NCBI GenBank assembly: GCA_012295275.1
Contig: CM022671.1
Coordinates: 15,826,456 to 15,890,455, forward strand
Source of the DNA: Chrysomallon squamiferum
Taxonomy: Eukaryota > Mollusca > Gastropoda > Neomphalida > Peltospiridae
Length of the DNA stretch: 64,000 bases
Direction: 5' to 3'
The first letter of the stretch is position 1. Each line of letters starts with the position of its first letter. Under the pieces are notes generated by a model that did not search any database, was not told the DNA's origin, and saw only the letters and a program-made list of their open reading frames with translations. The position numbers and the translations under genes were made by a program. Below, one piece after another: positions 38,369 through 51,129 of this stretch.

Positions 38369-40751
38369 GTATGTATGTATGTATGAGTTTATATGTGTTA
38401 TGTACATATGTATGAATGTATGCATGTGTTTGTACGTATGTATATTGTTTAGGGAATTTTTTTACTTTTCCAGAAGTAAATCACATCTTATGGTTTATTA
38501 CATTAAAGGAAACAAATATACATATATATGTGTGTGTATGTATATATATATATATATGAATTTTAATACTTGATAACATGTCACTCCATAAATAACCGGT
38601 AAAAAGTCACACTAGTCTTAATAAGTGATTTGTATAGCAAAACTTACCAGGTAGAACACCTACAATTTCTCTGTGATATAGATATAATAAATATATGTCA
38701 GTTTTTATATTTATATTTTAGTATAGAAATTGTAAAAATCTTAATGCCAGAAATGCTTTTGAAGGAAATAATCACCAAAAAAATGTATATTGTTGGTAAA
38801 AATATAACTAAAATATTTTTAATTTCTGCAATGATTTATTTTCTTAGTTTATATATTTCAGATAACTAAACATTTGAAAAACAAATTTCTTCTTATAGAC
38901 AACTGGAAAAGTGCTGAGCTGTTGGTAAAAGCAGGGGCAAAACTGGATTCATCCGACTGTCATTTTGGGACACCTCTTCATATATGTGCAATGAAAGGAT
39001 TCAAAATGTCTGCAGAAATTCTCTTAAAAGCAGGTTTACATCAGTATTTTTTTTTTTTTTTTTTTTATTTTTTTCAGTTTTCATTTAGCAGCAGATTTAC
39101 TGTATCTTTTATGTTGCCATATTTTTTGTCAGGAATTTTGGAATATTAAACAAAAATTCTATATATAGTTTTTTATTATTATTTATATAGAACACAGTAG
39201 ATACACTATGTCAGTTACTACTTATAGAGATAAAAAGAAATTTGAGTTTAATTTGAAAAAAAAATATATATATATATATATTAAATAAAATAATATAACC
39301 AAATTTTGTTACTGTTTCAATAGATGAACTCTTTTGACATGGTTTTAGATTATTATGCTGTTTTATTTGGTGTATTTATTGGATATTACCATTAAAAGGG
39401 ATTGAGAATTATGCCATTATTTATTGTAGTTTCAGTATTTGAAAATGTACAGGTCATTTTTCCAGATTTTAAATAAAAGAGATATCTGTATTGACAACAA
39501 TAACAAAATTATAATAAATGAATAAAATTTATATTATTTGATGCTTCTTACATACTAGCCAAGTACTGGACCTATAGCAGAAATACTAATTTATTTTTTC
39601 ATGTAAATGTAATCTACATATATAATTAAATGAAATTTTTATTAGTATAAACAAATATGTAACACATAGCTGGCAAACACATTTTGCTTATTTTTAAGTT
39701 TAATTGGTCACATCTGGAAATTCTAAATGTGTATTGCAGAAATTATTATAGTAATTATTTTTATTTTCTCTACAGGTGCGAAAGTTAATGTTATTCACAT
39801 GCACAATTCACCTTTGCATGAAGCAGCTCGATCACAAGACCTTGAAGTTTTGACACTTCTCTTGAACTTTGGTGCCAACGTTTATGCCAGGAATGGAAAT
39901 TCCAAGACAGCTTGCGACCTGGTTCCAAGCAGCACATCGCCGGCTAAACAGATTCTTTTGTTCTGGGAAAGTAAGTGCAACTATTTGAAAATATTACATT
40001 TATTTTCAGGGTGTTTTAGTATTAAAAATGAAAAAAGTAGTAATGGGAAATTTTAGAAACAAAGCTTGGGGATAAAAAGCTTTTGGAACACAGATGTTTA
40101 TTTATTTATTTCTTAAATACCATTGATGATTATGTTTGAAAATTTAGAGGTCATTTGCATAAAAAAGCAAAATGCCACTGTGAAACCTTTGATAACTAAT
40201 TTAAATATAACTAGTTTATTTGATTTATAAATAGCAACAATAATTTAAATTTTCTTATCTAATTAATTATTATAATGTCCCTGTTGAATAATTAAAATAA
40301 AATAAAATATGCATTCACTTACACAGATGTTTGTGTTTGTGTGTGGTTTTCTAAAAAAAAATATTTATAGAGAACTCACTTGGGACACTATATTAGTTAA
40401 TATATTGAAATAGCTATAAAAATAAAAGATTGATTTTTATATAAATATAGATAGATGGATTGACAGATAGATACAGATATATATACAAATGTATATACTA
40501 TACATTTAGTATAACCTATTTTTGTAAACCATTTCAATAGGTAAACTACTTTACCATGCTTTTAGATCTTTACATAGTTTTAATTTTTGTATTATTAGTT
40601 TTATTGTTTATTTCTTTTTGTAGGTAATCCAAGATCTTTATGCCATTTGTGTAGACAAGTAATTCGTCTAACTATGGGTGCCTCACGACTCACATATATA
40701 AACAGATTATTACTTCCAAAATTTCTCAAAGACTATTTATTATATGTATAG
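36872..40751 (+). CDS. ASB13: Ankyrin repeat and SOCS box protein 13-like
   Basis: Six exons: 36872-36974, 37468-37652, 38121-38271, 38899-39033, 39776-39970, 40624-40751; 897 nt, 298 aa, all GT-AG. An in-frame TAG directly precedes the chosen ATG. ASB proteins are substrate receptors of Cullin-5 ubiquitin ligases: ankyrin repeats bind substrate and the SOCS box recruits Elongin B/C and CUL5. Ankyrin units are clear: SPLHLASRDGNAEILLSLI, RPLHEACLFGQVDCVKVLL, TPLCDACCYGNTEIVELLL, TPLHEAVLRDNWKSAELLV, TPLHICAMKGFKMSAEILL and SPLHEAARSQDLEVLTLLL. The C-terminal SOCS box (about 257-298) has the BC box SLCHLCRQVIR and a CUL5-box-like LLLPKFLKDYL. The phrases RNIDG-TPLCDAC, LVNPPL and DCHFGTPLH specifically recall ASB13 rather than ASB5/9/11. 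The gene converges on the RhoGEF gene downstream. Confidence 0.92.
37680..37970 (+). mobile_element. MITE-like element, copy 2 (ASB13-like intron 2)
   Basis: The left end CAGGTTGAGGAGTCTTTATC and the right end (reverse complement begins TCAGGTTCAGATTCCTTTAT) form imperfect terminal inverted repeats continuing through CCAAAAT. The element is about 290 bp, has no coding capacity, and is the sister of the copy at 7197-7490, inserted in the same orientation in another gene's intron. A TA lies before the left end, but a matching target duplication on the right is not clear. Confidence 0.6.
38327..38361. repeat. (CT)n microsatellite
   Basis: A near-perfect CT run about 56 bases downstream of the ASB13-like exon 3 donor, followed by GTAT repeats to about 38384. 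Confidence 0.9.
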
Positions 40752-40995
40752 AGCTTAAACAACGTTAGTTTTGGAATTTTTGTTTATTATTACATATTAT
40801 AGTAAGCACGTTATACTTTGAGGAATTGAAATATTTTCCAAACGGAATTTGTTATTTTACACGCTACTGCCATAAGTTTTTCAAATACTACTATTTATTT
40901 TTGAATGGAGTATAAATCTTATTTATTTTAAGAATCTATCCTTACAATGTTTAAATCTGTATGTGTTGTTATTTATTATGCTTTTAATGCTTTTT

Positions 40996-41001
40996 AATAA
41001 A
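40996..41001 (+). terminator. Candidate ASB13-like polyadenylation signal
   Basis: AATAAA about 245 bases after the stop codon, followed within about 30 bases by AGGTGTCTTG, a plausible downstream GU-rich element. Confidence 0.45.
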
Positions 41002-42165
41002 TTTAATACTTCATTATATCTCTACAAAGGTGTCTTGAGGAAAAAAAAAAAAGATAAAAGAGAATAGGTTAGTTACTGGTAATTAGCTTTTAGTTGCAGA
41101 TATCTGCAGATGTAATAATTGTTAGGAAGCCATTTAAATCACTTTAAATTTGGTAAAAAGTTGCTTATTTCAAAAGAAAACCTGTACAAAAGGTATAACC
41201 GCAGTGGTTTCATTAATTGATGCTGATAACAAGCAGTTAATTAAATAATAATAATAAAGTCTTTTTTATGTATAGTTATGAATTTTATAAATCAGTTTTA
41301 TTTTTGTGTCCATATGATTTATTTTTTAATTTCACAGCATTACCACAAAATGTAACTTGATAAACTGTGATTATATACAAAATTTATTTTAGTTTTGCAG
41401 TTGTTATAACAGTTGTATAGTTTGCAATAAAATGCATTGGTCTGTATTGGTGATTACAGTTTTGTCTGTTTACAGCAACTTGATGAAAAAATAGCATAAA
41501 AGTGCATTGAAATAAATAAATATATGTTGCTATATATGGTTTTGTTTCATTTAATGTTGTACCAAAAAAACAAATGTTACTAATAACCACATTTTATGAA
41601 ATGATTAAAAGGTGTTGACAAACTCCAAAATATGAATTATAGTAAAAAATTCAAAATCACTAACAAAGAATATATCTATTATCAGCATACAAATGGCAGA
41701 TGACCAAACTTATAATTCTATTTATCAGAGTACCAGAAGGATTATAAAATACTAGTATTACTAGGTTCTGGTTTTGTACAAATTAAGTTTCTTTATGTTG
41801 TGTGTACAAGTTAAAATGGAGTAGATTCTGGTATTAATTATATATCAGTCATTGTTATTTGACTTGCTTTCCAATTCATTTTTTTATTTTGTTATGAGGA
41901 AAAATTAATTTGCTACACAGTATTAGACTGTATATATTAAAAAAGATTTAAAAAGAATAAGAAAACACCTGTTGATTAAGAAGACATATTTATTGTAATG
42001 TATTCATGCTTGAGTATTAATACATAGATAATGTTACACGGTTTACTTGTTTTTGATGCATTGTGTAATATGTCAACTATGATATCTAAACAATAAAATT
42101 ATAGATATGACATGCAAGAGAGAGTGATAGACAGTAGAGATGGGAATGGTAAAGGAGCAATTTTC

Positions 42166-42305
42166 TAAAGGTAAACATGGCATCTTAGATTCATTACCAC
42201 TGAAACAAATATTAATAGGTTTCATCAAAACTACTATGTACATTTTATGGTAAATATGGCATCTTAGATTCTTTACCAATAAACAAAATACAAACAGGTT
42301 TCACC
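42166..42305. repeat. Two-copy direct repeat, ~80-bp period
   Basis: Two units read GGTAAA-ATGGCATCTTAGATTC-TTACCA and later AATA-AGGTTTCA-C. They start near 42170 and 42249, within the convergent 3' region. Confidence 0.7.
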
Positions 42306-43860
42306 TATTAAATTAAATTTATACAATTTTAAAACATTCAAATTACAGTCATACATTCAGTGTTTAAATCCACTAATCATTTAAGATAAAGTTTTGCTGC
42401 CTTTCATCTAAATTATTAAATATAATGACTATGTTTTAGATATATATATATATATATATAAAAAATAATGTTTACATTAAGCATGGTTATGCTATTTTGA
42501 CATTGGTTTAACCAGTAATTAGCTAATCAACTGATTTTACATAGCATAAAAGGTAGTTCAAATTTAAATGTTGTTTTAACATCTCAATCAATGTTTATGG
42601 CTGACATATAAATCAAGAAATAATCCATAAAACAACACATTCATATAGTGATGTTTGAGTGTTACAAAGGGAATGTCTTGCAGTAACAGCAATGAGCATG
42701 GAATAAATTTTGTTTTATATTTTCATTAGTATATTTTGGGGTTTTTTGATGACATAACTGCACAAAACCCATTGTAAGTTGAGAGTTCACTTGCACAAAA
42801 TAAAAACTTATGGAGAACAAAGGTTTCTTTTCTTTGGGTCATTGTTAACCACTCAGTGAATTGGCTGCATCATAGAACTATTTCATCCAAATTCACAAGC
42901 ATGCTTTGACTCAATTATTAATGAGCCAACTACAGTCAGTCAGAACTAATTTAATATGTTTCATAAATCTTATACAAGGAGTAATTATATAATCCAGTAA
43001 AGTAATGCCAGAGATACTGAGCACTAATGAGCATTTAAATATAAAAAACATGATAAAATGATTCAGTGATTTCAAAAACATATCAACATATATAAAAAGA
43101 AATTTCAATTCTCTCTAGACAAAAACTATAAGTCAGTCTTAAATCATCTGGATTTAATATTATTACTCAAACCTGTTTGTTAATATTTATTATCAAATGG
43201 ACTGACTGTAGTTGTAAAAATTTAATTATTTAAAAATATAGAAGATATTGTAAATGATGAACATGATTTTGTACTATGTGTATTTTTTAGCTTAAACTGG
43301 TAATTATACAAATGACATAAAAGCTATGCTTGATAATGCATTTAACCAATGAGAAATAACTTAGTTAATTTGATAGTTGTAAAAATAAATGAATGATTTA
43401 GATGACAAAGTCGATGATAATTTAAATGATGAAATTAACTTATAGTTCAAAATATTGTTTTAAATGGAAATAAAAGAATAATGATGTATTGGAAATTTGA
43501 CACTAATTAAACAGTTTTTTTTAACATTTTCAAAAATATTCTGAGCAAAGATTTAAAAGATTAAATTAACATTCACTAACAAATTATGCACTAGTAATGC
43601 AAAAACAATATTTAAAAAAACTCTACAACATTAAGGCACACTTTGGATCTACATTGTTGGAATACTTCAAAACACCTTCTAAAGATGGAAACTAATAAAA
43701 ATAATAGTTGTATAAAAATAGATTTGAGATTATCTTGCTAAACAATTTTATGTAACAAACAAAATTAGATCCATCGTTCATAATGTTATTTTAAAATAAC
43801 ATTGATAACAGTTTATAAATCTGTGTAGCGATTTGCTTAAAAACATTTTTTTGATTGAAG

Positions 43861-43866
43861 TTTATT
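43861..43866 (-). terminator. Candidate RhoGEF polyadenylation signal
   Basis: TTTATT on the plus strand gives AATAAA on the minus strand, about 313 bases beyond the RhoGEF stop codon. Other copies of the motif exist further downstream, so this is only the nearest good candidate. Confidence 0.3.
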
Positions 43867-44178
43867 TTTGATAACATGAAATCTTTGTCAGTTTGTTGTT
43901 CTGGCTTGTTTTACAACAATAGGTATTTTCTTCAGACTTACCATTTTTGATACAAGATAGTCACATATCTTAAATATTTTCTATTTGTTGTGCTATGTGT
44001 TACGGGAAATTCAGACCCCAGCTAATGTAGAAAAGCCAGATGCATTAACTATTATTGTACCAAAAGAAGTCCACTATAGCAACCTGTAAGATCTAGAAGG
44101 CTGATACTTCTAACTGTGAAAGTATCACTTTGTTGTGCTACTAGTAAGAGATTTCTGAAAACCCTTTCAGTATTCTCA

Positions 44179-47100
44179 TCAGGCAGCTCTTTTGTTAGAG
44201 TTTCTGTTTGTGACAATGGGCACAATCTCAGCGACCTGACGCAAACACTGCATCCACTGACGTTTGTCGTGTTCATCATTAGCTATCAGCGTGTGTGCCT
44301 GGCCTTTCACCGAATCTTTGAATGATATTCTAAAAACATTCTTGACTGCAAGAAAAATATTTTAAAATTATGCTTTATGCTCAAAATAATATTACATGAA
44401 AATATTGATAAATGTCTTGTTTCATCTTTAAAATTTAAAAGATATTTTGGGTTTTTTTTTGTTTTGAAAATATTCAAATTCAAGCTTACATGTTTGTGAC
44501 TGTGTGAAAGCATTTCTGAATGACCCAATTTTAACTTCAGTATCAAGAAGATCTTCGACGATGAGTTCACTGACTGGGATTGGTTGACGATACACCTGGT
44601 AACATCTTGTACCATTGTGATTAGATGCACGTGTGACAACAAGTATCTTGTCAAACAGAAAGATATGAAGTTTCTGAAACAGAGATTTTATATTAATATA
44701 GTAATGGTAGTCATGGGCTACAGGTTATAAATTATTCTAAATTCGAAGATACCCAGGTTTTATAACAATATAAAAAGAAAAAAAGAAATGAGGACATTTA
44801 TTTTTTTATGTAGTCACAAGAATCTGTCCTAAAAAGAAAAACATGGAGTTTCTATACCAAAATAGAGATAGATGGAAATAGAGTAATGGTTGTCCGTGGA
44901 TTACAGAGTTTATAAATTTTTCTCTGATGAGTGTTTCTAATTCAAATATATCCTGGCTTAGTATATTGTAAAATGAAGAAATTTTATTTTATTTATATAA
45001 TTCATATGCATTATTTATGTAAAATATGGTCTTTCTGTAATGAAACAGAGGTTATATATAATGTAGAGTAGTATGGTAGTCATGGGCTATAGTCTATAAA
45101 TTATTCTATGATAATTTTAAATTCAAATATATCCAGGTTCAGAATGACATAACAATATCAAAAATGATGAAATTGTTTATACATTCCTGCTTAACTTAGA
45201 AATAAAAGCATACATTTCCCAAACTGCAAATGTATGACCTTTTCTCATGTACCAATTTTAAACACAAATCCAGTCTACTTCTGGGTGAATGAATTAAGTT
45301 TTAAACATAACAAAAATAAAATCCTGATTACTTACACTTCCTTTGTTGTTCTTCAGAATACCACTGCAAATAAGACTTGTAGAATCTTCCAAGTCCTCAT
45401 GATTCTGAAACAGCAGTCATATTATATTAAAACTTAATTATGTATCACTCTTTAACTACCACATCAGCATAAGTTAAAAATAATTCAGACTTTTAACACA
45501 GGCTGTTTTCATTAAAAATTAAATAACAAGATTTTTCTTTTTCATCTAATTTTGAATAAAAGACTCCTTTTTCACTTTTTATTAAAGAAATGAAACGTCT
45601 TTACAAACTTGTTGTGAAGTCTGGACTTCAAAAATAATTTTTCAACTGATACGTATCAGAAACTTTAAAAACAATTAATTTGTTCAATGAATTAAAAAAT
45701 AATAATGATGTTTGTTGCTCAATATCAAAATGTTTATATACCTGATCATCATACAAGAAAGTTATTTTTGCTCGATAGAATCGACATTTTGCTTCACCAG
45801 TCTTCTTATCAGCTTCAGCTACAAGATGCTCAGTAAGCTGAATCTGAAAATTATTTGTAAAATAAAAATGATGTCATGTAATAACCAAGTCAGTTTATGT
45901 GGCACATCAAAAACATTTAAAGTTTTGAATGAAGGAAACAATCTATGATTATTACTTTATAAATATTAGTATCTACAAATTTAAAGAGATTTTTAAAAAG
46001 AACAAGAAGAAAACAACAGTTCATTAAGAAGCGTATTTATTATAATGATATATTTACAAGTTAAAATGTAGATTATTATCTTTATATATATTTTTACTTT
46101 TATCTTTCTGGATATGTTTTCATTTAATCAACAGTATGGTATCATAATTCTGGTGGAATTTCCTTCAGATTACCAATTTTCTAAACTGTATTTTTTTTAG
46201 CAAACTCAAAGATAACCAAAATCATTTTATATAATTATTCATCTGAAGAACATTCATATTTTTTTTTAAGGAACAAATCCCTGCTTTATTTTAAGTGCCA
46301 GTATTAAGGTTTAAAGACTATTAATAGTTACTCACAGCTTTTTTTAAATATTCTGCATCTTCGTGATTGCTGTTAGTCTAAAGTAAAAAAAGTATAATGA
46401 TAATAATAATAATAATAATAATAATCATATTAATAATAATAAATTTATAAGTTTGTAACCATAAAATAAGGATTAAGATGTTTAATACATTGAACTTTTG
46501 GGCATTAAGAAATAAATAAAAAATAATTTTTTCTTACATATTTTAAGATGTTTTTGATTATTAACGGATACTTCACAAATCGTCCCCGAGCACCATCTGC
46601 AAAACACAAAAACAATTACAATTAATAATTTAATTTTCCAAAAATCAAAAATTCTTACTGTTTCTAATGCAAATAAATCAAGTATTATTCAGTATCAGAT
46701 CAAAATTAAAGTATTACGTTAGCAAAGATGATTAAATTTATCATTTTAAGTATTATCACTCACAAAAAGAACAAACGGTATCACTAAAATGGTTACCTAG
46801 TAGGCTCCAGAGGTCAAGTTTTCTGCTGAATGGAGATTCCTGACAGCGCTGAAGAAAGTCGTCAACAGCCGGGTCACATTTCTTCTCATCTAACAAAGCT
46901 TTTCCAAACACTTGATTAGCGCAAAACGATACGTAGTCCTTCAGTTTTGGGACCTTCAAAAGATTAACATAACTATCATTTCTTATAATTCAACTTTCAT
47001 TTATAAATTTATATGGCTGTAAAACTTGAAATTATTTTCTAAAAAGATTGTATTGATTTTAATTATTTTTATAAATCCCTACGATTTTTAGCAGAAGTGA

Positions 47101-47693
47101 TAAAAAAGAATTAAATAGAATAAAGATTAATAATAAAAATCCAATTTTAACGCATTATTTCTGAAGATAAATAAAGTTATCATGATCAGTCAGAATTGGC
47201 TTCTTTGAAGGAAAACAACATACCCAGTTGAGGATTTGTTCTCCAACACCCTCTGTGGTTCCGTCTGGCAGTCTTTGAAACTGTAGTTGTAAAACAATTT
47301 CTGAAATAGCAGAATTAAGTAGAATTAAAAGTATTCTTTCTTCACAGACATGAACCTTGCACACTTCTAATCAAGGATTTGTTTTCTTAAATCAGCACTT
47401 TAGAATTTTAATTTACTTAAAAGAAGATACATAATTATAAGGTATAAAATATCTGCATCAGTAGTTTTTGAATTCTAGATAAACTCATTCAGTTTAAAAA
47501 TAAAGCAAGCTTACCTTCATGTACTGGTATCAGTGAACTTATGGGACCAAAAATCTGTGCAAGCTCTCCTTCTGACATTAACTGAAGTTTTCTCATTGAA
47601 CTGTGATATGTCTGTAAGTAAACAATTGTGTGATTGAACATTTCTAAACAACTGTACTGAATCTGTATTTTTTTTGTAGGAGTATGTTTTACA

Positions 47694-47736
<43 letters not shown>

Positions 47737-50700
47737 ACAAATGTACATACCATTCAGTGAATTATTTATATATTAAATTAATAACAAAATCCTTGATGAA
47801 TTTTCCATTACTATAAACATATAGATGTAGATTGTATTAACAATAAATCTAAATAATATGAGTATTTTACCCGTTCACATATATCACATTCAAGCTGAAA
47901 ATTAAATAAAACCATAATATTCATTCTCTATCAACATTGTCATTGGCTGCTAACATGATTTAAACTAAGAATAATCAGGTTCTCTACAGAAAATCAGTTC
48001 AAATTGCAACTGCATAACAACATCATTCATCATTAACCAAAACAATTGCCTTAAAGAATTTTAAAAACTTACATTTTCAACATTGTTTAGATCTTCAATG
48101 AGATCCAGTTCCCCTTGGTACAGTTCATAAATGGCCTTAAAATTAAATAAAAACAAAAACAATGATGAGCACAAATGTGTCAAGTTAATTAGATTTCTCA
48201 TGTTCAAAATATATAATTCTGATGCTGGACAAATGTTTTGTCTAATTCTTAGACTGCAGTGTAATCTGTTTCATTTTTAGTTTTTTAAGATACAATACTG
48301 GTGACAAACGTTTATAAAAAATATTACATTTCTGTAAAAACAAACAAATAATAATTAAAAAAATTTAACAGTTAAAAAAAAGAACTTCATTTCAAATGCT
48401 AAATCAAGTACTCAATTTGGATAATTATATTTTTGTTTCTCATACTTCTTGTCTCTTGAGGTCCTTATTACTGAGCTTGTGAAAAGTGCCATCCGTAGCC
48501 ATCTTATCACTCCACGTACAGGACAGTCTCCGCTTTGCTGGAGAAGGTGATGGAGCTTTGTATGGGGACAGGTTCTGCCGAGAACACACAGCACTGGGCA
48601 TTTTGAAACCTGTTTGCTGAAATTATAAACAATATATCAGATTAAATTAAACAAAAACAAAAATAATTAAAAAATAATATTATATTGAACTCCATTATGT
48701 GAAATCTATGATAATTTTCACTTTATCTAATTTTCACTTTTTGTGTTTAATAATTTTATTTTTTTTAAAAGTCAGTTTATGACAAAAGCAAAGATCCAAA
48801 AGTGTTTATGACAAATATTTTCAGCATCAGTGAATAGAAGAGGAAAGCGAATAAGCTGACATCAATGTATCTTATTTATGGGAAGTCAGTTGATTCAGCC
48901 GCACAGATATTTAAGGGTGATTAACATAATAACACATTACTAACCTTAGAAGTACTATTTGGTGACAGCAGATTGATAAGTGACGAAACTCGAAGAAGTG
49001 ATTTCCTTGACTTTTTCTGAAACAAAATACATACATAAATAACAACACACACATTTCATACTTTGAACAAAGACTTATTTTACTCCACCACTCATTTTGG
49101 GATATTAATTCTATTTTAAAAAGGTTAATTCTAACCTAATCCATTTTTCAAAATAGAAGACCAAGCAAATGATAAGAACTGTATAATAATTTTCAGGAAT
49201 AAAAACAATACTTTCAACAAATGTATTTTAAAATCTACTTATATATATTTAACCACAAATATATTTAACTGGATACATACATGTAAGTGTATGTGACTAA
49301 AAAAACTAAACACTATATTAAAATAAAATAAATTTAAGAACAATTTTATAAATGAAATTTTACCTTTGCTGCTACGTTGTCCAGACTCTGAATACTTCCA
49401 ACACTAACATCATCACCATCACCTTTTATTCTTTTTCTTTTCCGCTAAAACAATTAATAGGACATATCAAACTGGAGAAAATAATTTAAATCAAGGATTC
49501 CATAACTTGTGAAGTGATAATATTTAACCATAAGTCAAAAAACTGAACTGACAGTTTTTAAGTACCCATGAGAAAAATGCATTTTCCTGCATAACATGTA
49601 TACATGTTGTCACAAGAAATAACTTTTCTGAGTTTCTCTATTTGATTTCCATGTTCCAGTATAATTTAGGGTAATTAATAAAAAAAAATTAAACCAAAAA
49701 AACATGTTTGCACAGACACATATACAAACAAAACAAATGCACAAACATCCAGATATTCAGACAACTACTAGCAAACATTTAATATTAATAACACAATTTA
49801 CAATATACTTACAAACATGGGTAATTCAAAAACTGCTGATATTGAATTTCTTCTAGAATTTTTTGCCTTAATCATTTCAGGAACTCTATAAAGAGATAAA
49901 TAAAATAAATAATAATTAAGTCAAATGTGTGCAATTTAGATAATGGATGAAAATGTTCCTGCCAACATTTGCAAACTGTATTACTGAAAACAAAAGTTCA
50001 ATAAAATTAAAATGCACAAGCTATTTGGTAAAGTCAGAATGTTGTTTTTATTTTTTAAATATGTGGAATTAAACTTCCTGTTTAATTCTGTGTTAATATA
50101 TATATATACTTATATATGACAGAAAAAGCTGTATTTCATGCACTACTTAAACTTAGATATACATTTCTTAATAACTATTATTACTTAAATTTTTCAGTTT
50201 ATTTAAGAGGGGGTTTATATAATAATTTTAAAAAATCAATTCAGCTGAATATAACTGACAAATTAACATAAATTTCATCATTAAAAATATTTTGGAACAA
50301 ATATCTATATCTAATTTTTAAAACTGTATTATAAAATTTACATTTTCAAAATGCTGCCAATAATCTTTAAGATTTTAAATCTGTTTTATTACTTCGTTAA
50401 TCAAGAAATGTGATTTTTATCAGATATAACTTTGTGTATAATTCGTCAAAAATTTTAAAAAAAGAAAGAAAAAAGGAATACCATAATAATAAAAGTTCAG
50501 ATGTATATAAACTAATTTTTTATTAGTATTAAAAACAAATGTTTGATAATAGTCAGAAATCAAAAAATATATTATGTTTTTATTAATTATGCAGCAGATT
50601 TATGTAGAATATAATATTAGAACTGAAAGTTTTAGCAGTATTCAGATTTTTTGCAAAATAAAAATGTGGCAACATTGAATATGTAAGTTTACAATAAAAT

Positions 50701-51129
50701 TAAAATAATATACAATTAAGATATAATAGCAAATAATAAACACAGATTGTGTAGGCATGACGCTTGTATAAATTTATTTTAAATGTAAACTTTATTTTAA
50801 AATGAAAGGTGAATATCGGATTATGTCCCTATGTAACGTATGTTCAACAAAATAAAAATTAAACGATTCTTTTAATTTTACCGGATTTAATTTGCCTAAT
50901 CATATATATTTTACAAGTTTAGATGTTTTAAATGCAGTTTAGTGTGGTTCAGTATTTTTCATTCATTATAAAATCACATCAATTTAACATATTTTTTTTA
51001 TGTTTATCTGACAAGACAAATATTCGGTACAGCCTAGCGGCTAGACTTCACTTCAGTTTCGAGATAACAAAAAATAAATAAATAAGAAAATTAACGATTA
51101 ACTTACCTAAATGTATTTTCATCCCCCAT
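44179..51129 (-). CDS. NET1: Rho guanine nucleotide exchange factor, NET1/ARHGEF3-like
   Basis: Fifteen coding exons in transcript order: 51129-51107, 49885-49813, 49444-49364, 49016-48945, 48616-48446, 48135-48073, 47611-47515, 47300-47224, 46953-46797, 46596-46538, 46377-46336, 45843-45742, 45404-45336, 44673-44490, 44345-44179; 1437 nt, 478 aa. The protein would activate RhoA-type GTPases. The N-terminus is basic, with likely nuclear signals (RKRKRIK about 33-39; KKSRKS about 60-65; PAKRRLS about 108), as in NET1. The DH domain runs from about 139 to 325: KRQEAIYELYQGELDLIEDL, AQIFGPISSLIPVHE, CANQVFGKALLDEKKCDPAV, FLQRCQESPFSRKLDLWSLL and RFVKYPLIIKNIL. The PH domain (about 345-468) includes LHIFLFDKILVVTRA, CYQVYRQPIPVSELIVEDLL and KRQWMQCLRQVAEIV. 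It stops soon after (NSNKRAA), without the long tail and PDZ-ligand of vertebrate NET1. A CAG acceptor before the ATG suggests a noncoding upstream exon. Confidence 0.93.
44660..45200. repeat. ~180-bp tandem repeat, three units, RhoGEF intron
   Basis: Units start near 44667, 44846 and 45028. Shared landmarks are TTTCT--A-A-AGAG, AGTA-TGGT-GTC-TGG--TA, ATAAATT-TTCT, ATTCAAATATATCC-GG and an AAAAATGA-GAAAT tail. The first unit starts within the 5' edge of exon 14 (44673) and its acceptor, and each other unit keeps an AG after a T-rich tract on the minus strand. Confidence 0.7.
47699..47730. repeat. (CA)n microsatellite
   Basis: A CA run which reads as TG repeats on the RhoGEF sense strand, 90-120 bases upstream of the exon that starts at 47611. 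Confidence 0.9.
47871..47894 (-). other. Candidate 24-nt alternative microexon in the RhoGEF gene
   Basis: Flanked on the minus strand by ATTTTCAG and by GTAAAA, this 24-nt segment is in frame with both neighbours (phase 0 on each side) and would add LECDICER after residue 161. Family proteins align without a gap when it is omitted, so it is either an optional microexon or a chance match. It is not included in the main model. Confidence 0.25.

Larger units (their letters stand above)
40752..44178. other. Convergent 3' flanks of the ASB13-like and RhoGEF genes
   Basis: No coding exon is evident in this AT-rich interval. It should contain both 3' UTRs. It holds a short AT run (42440-42460) and a two-copy repeat (42166-42305). 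Confidence 0.5.
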
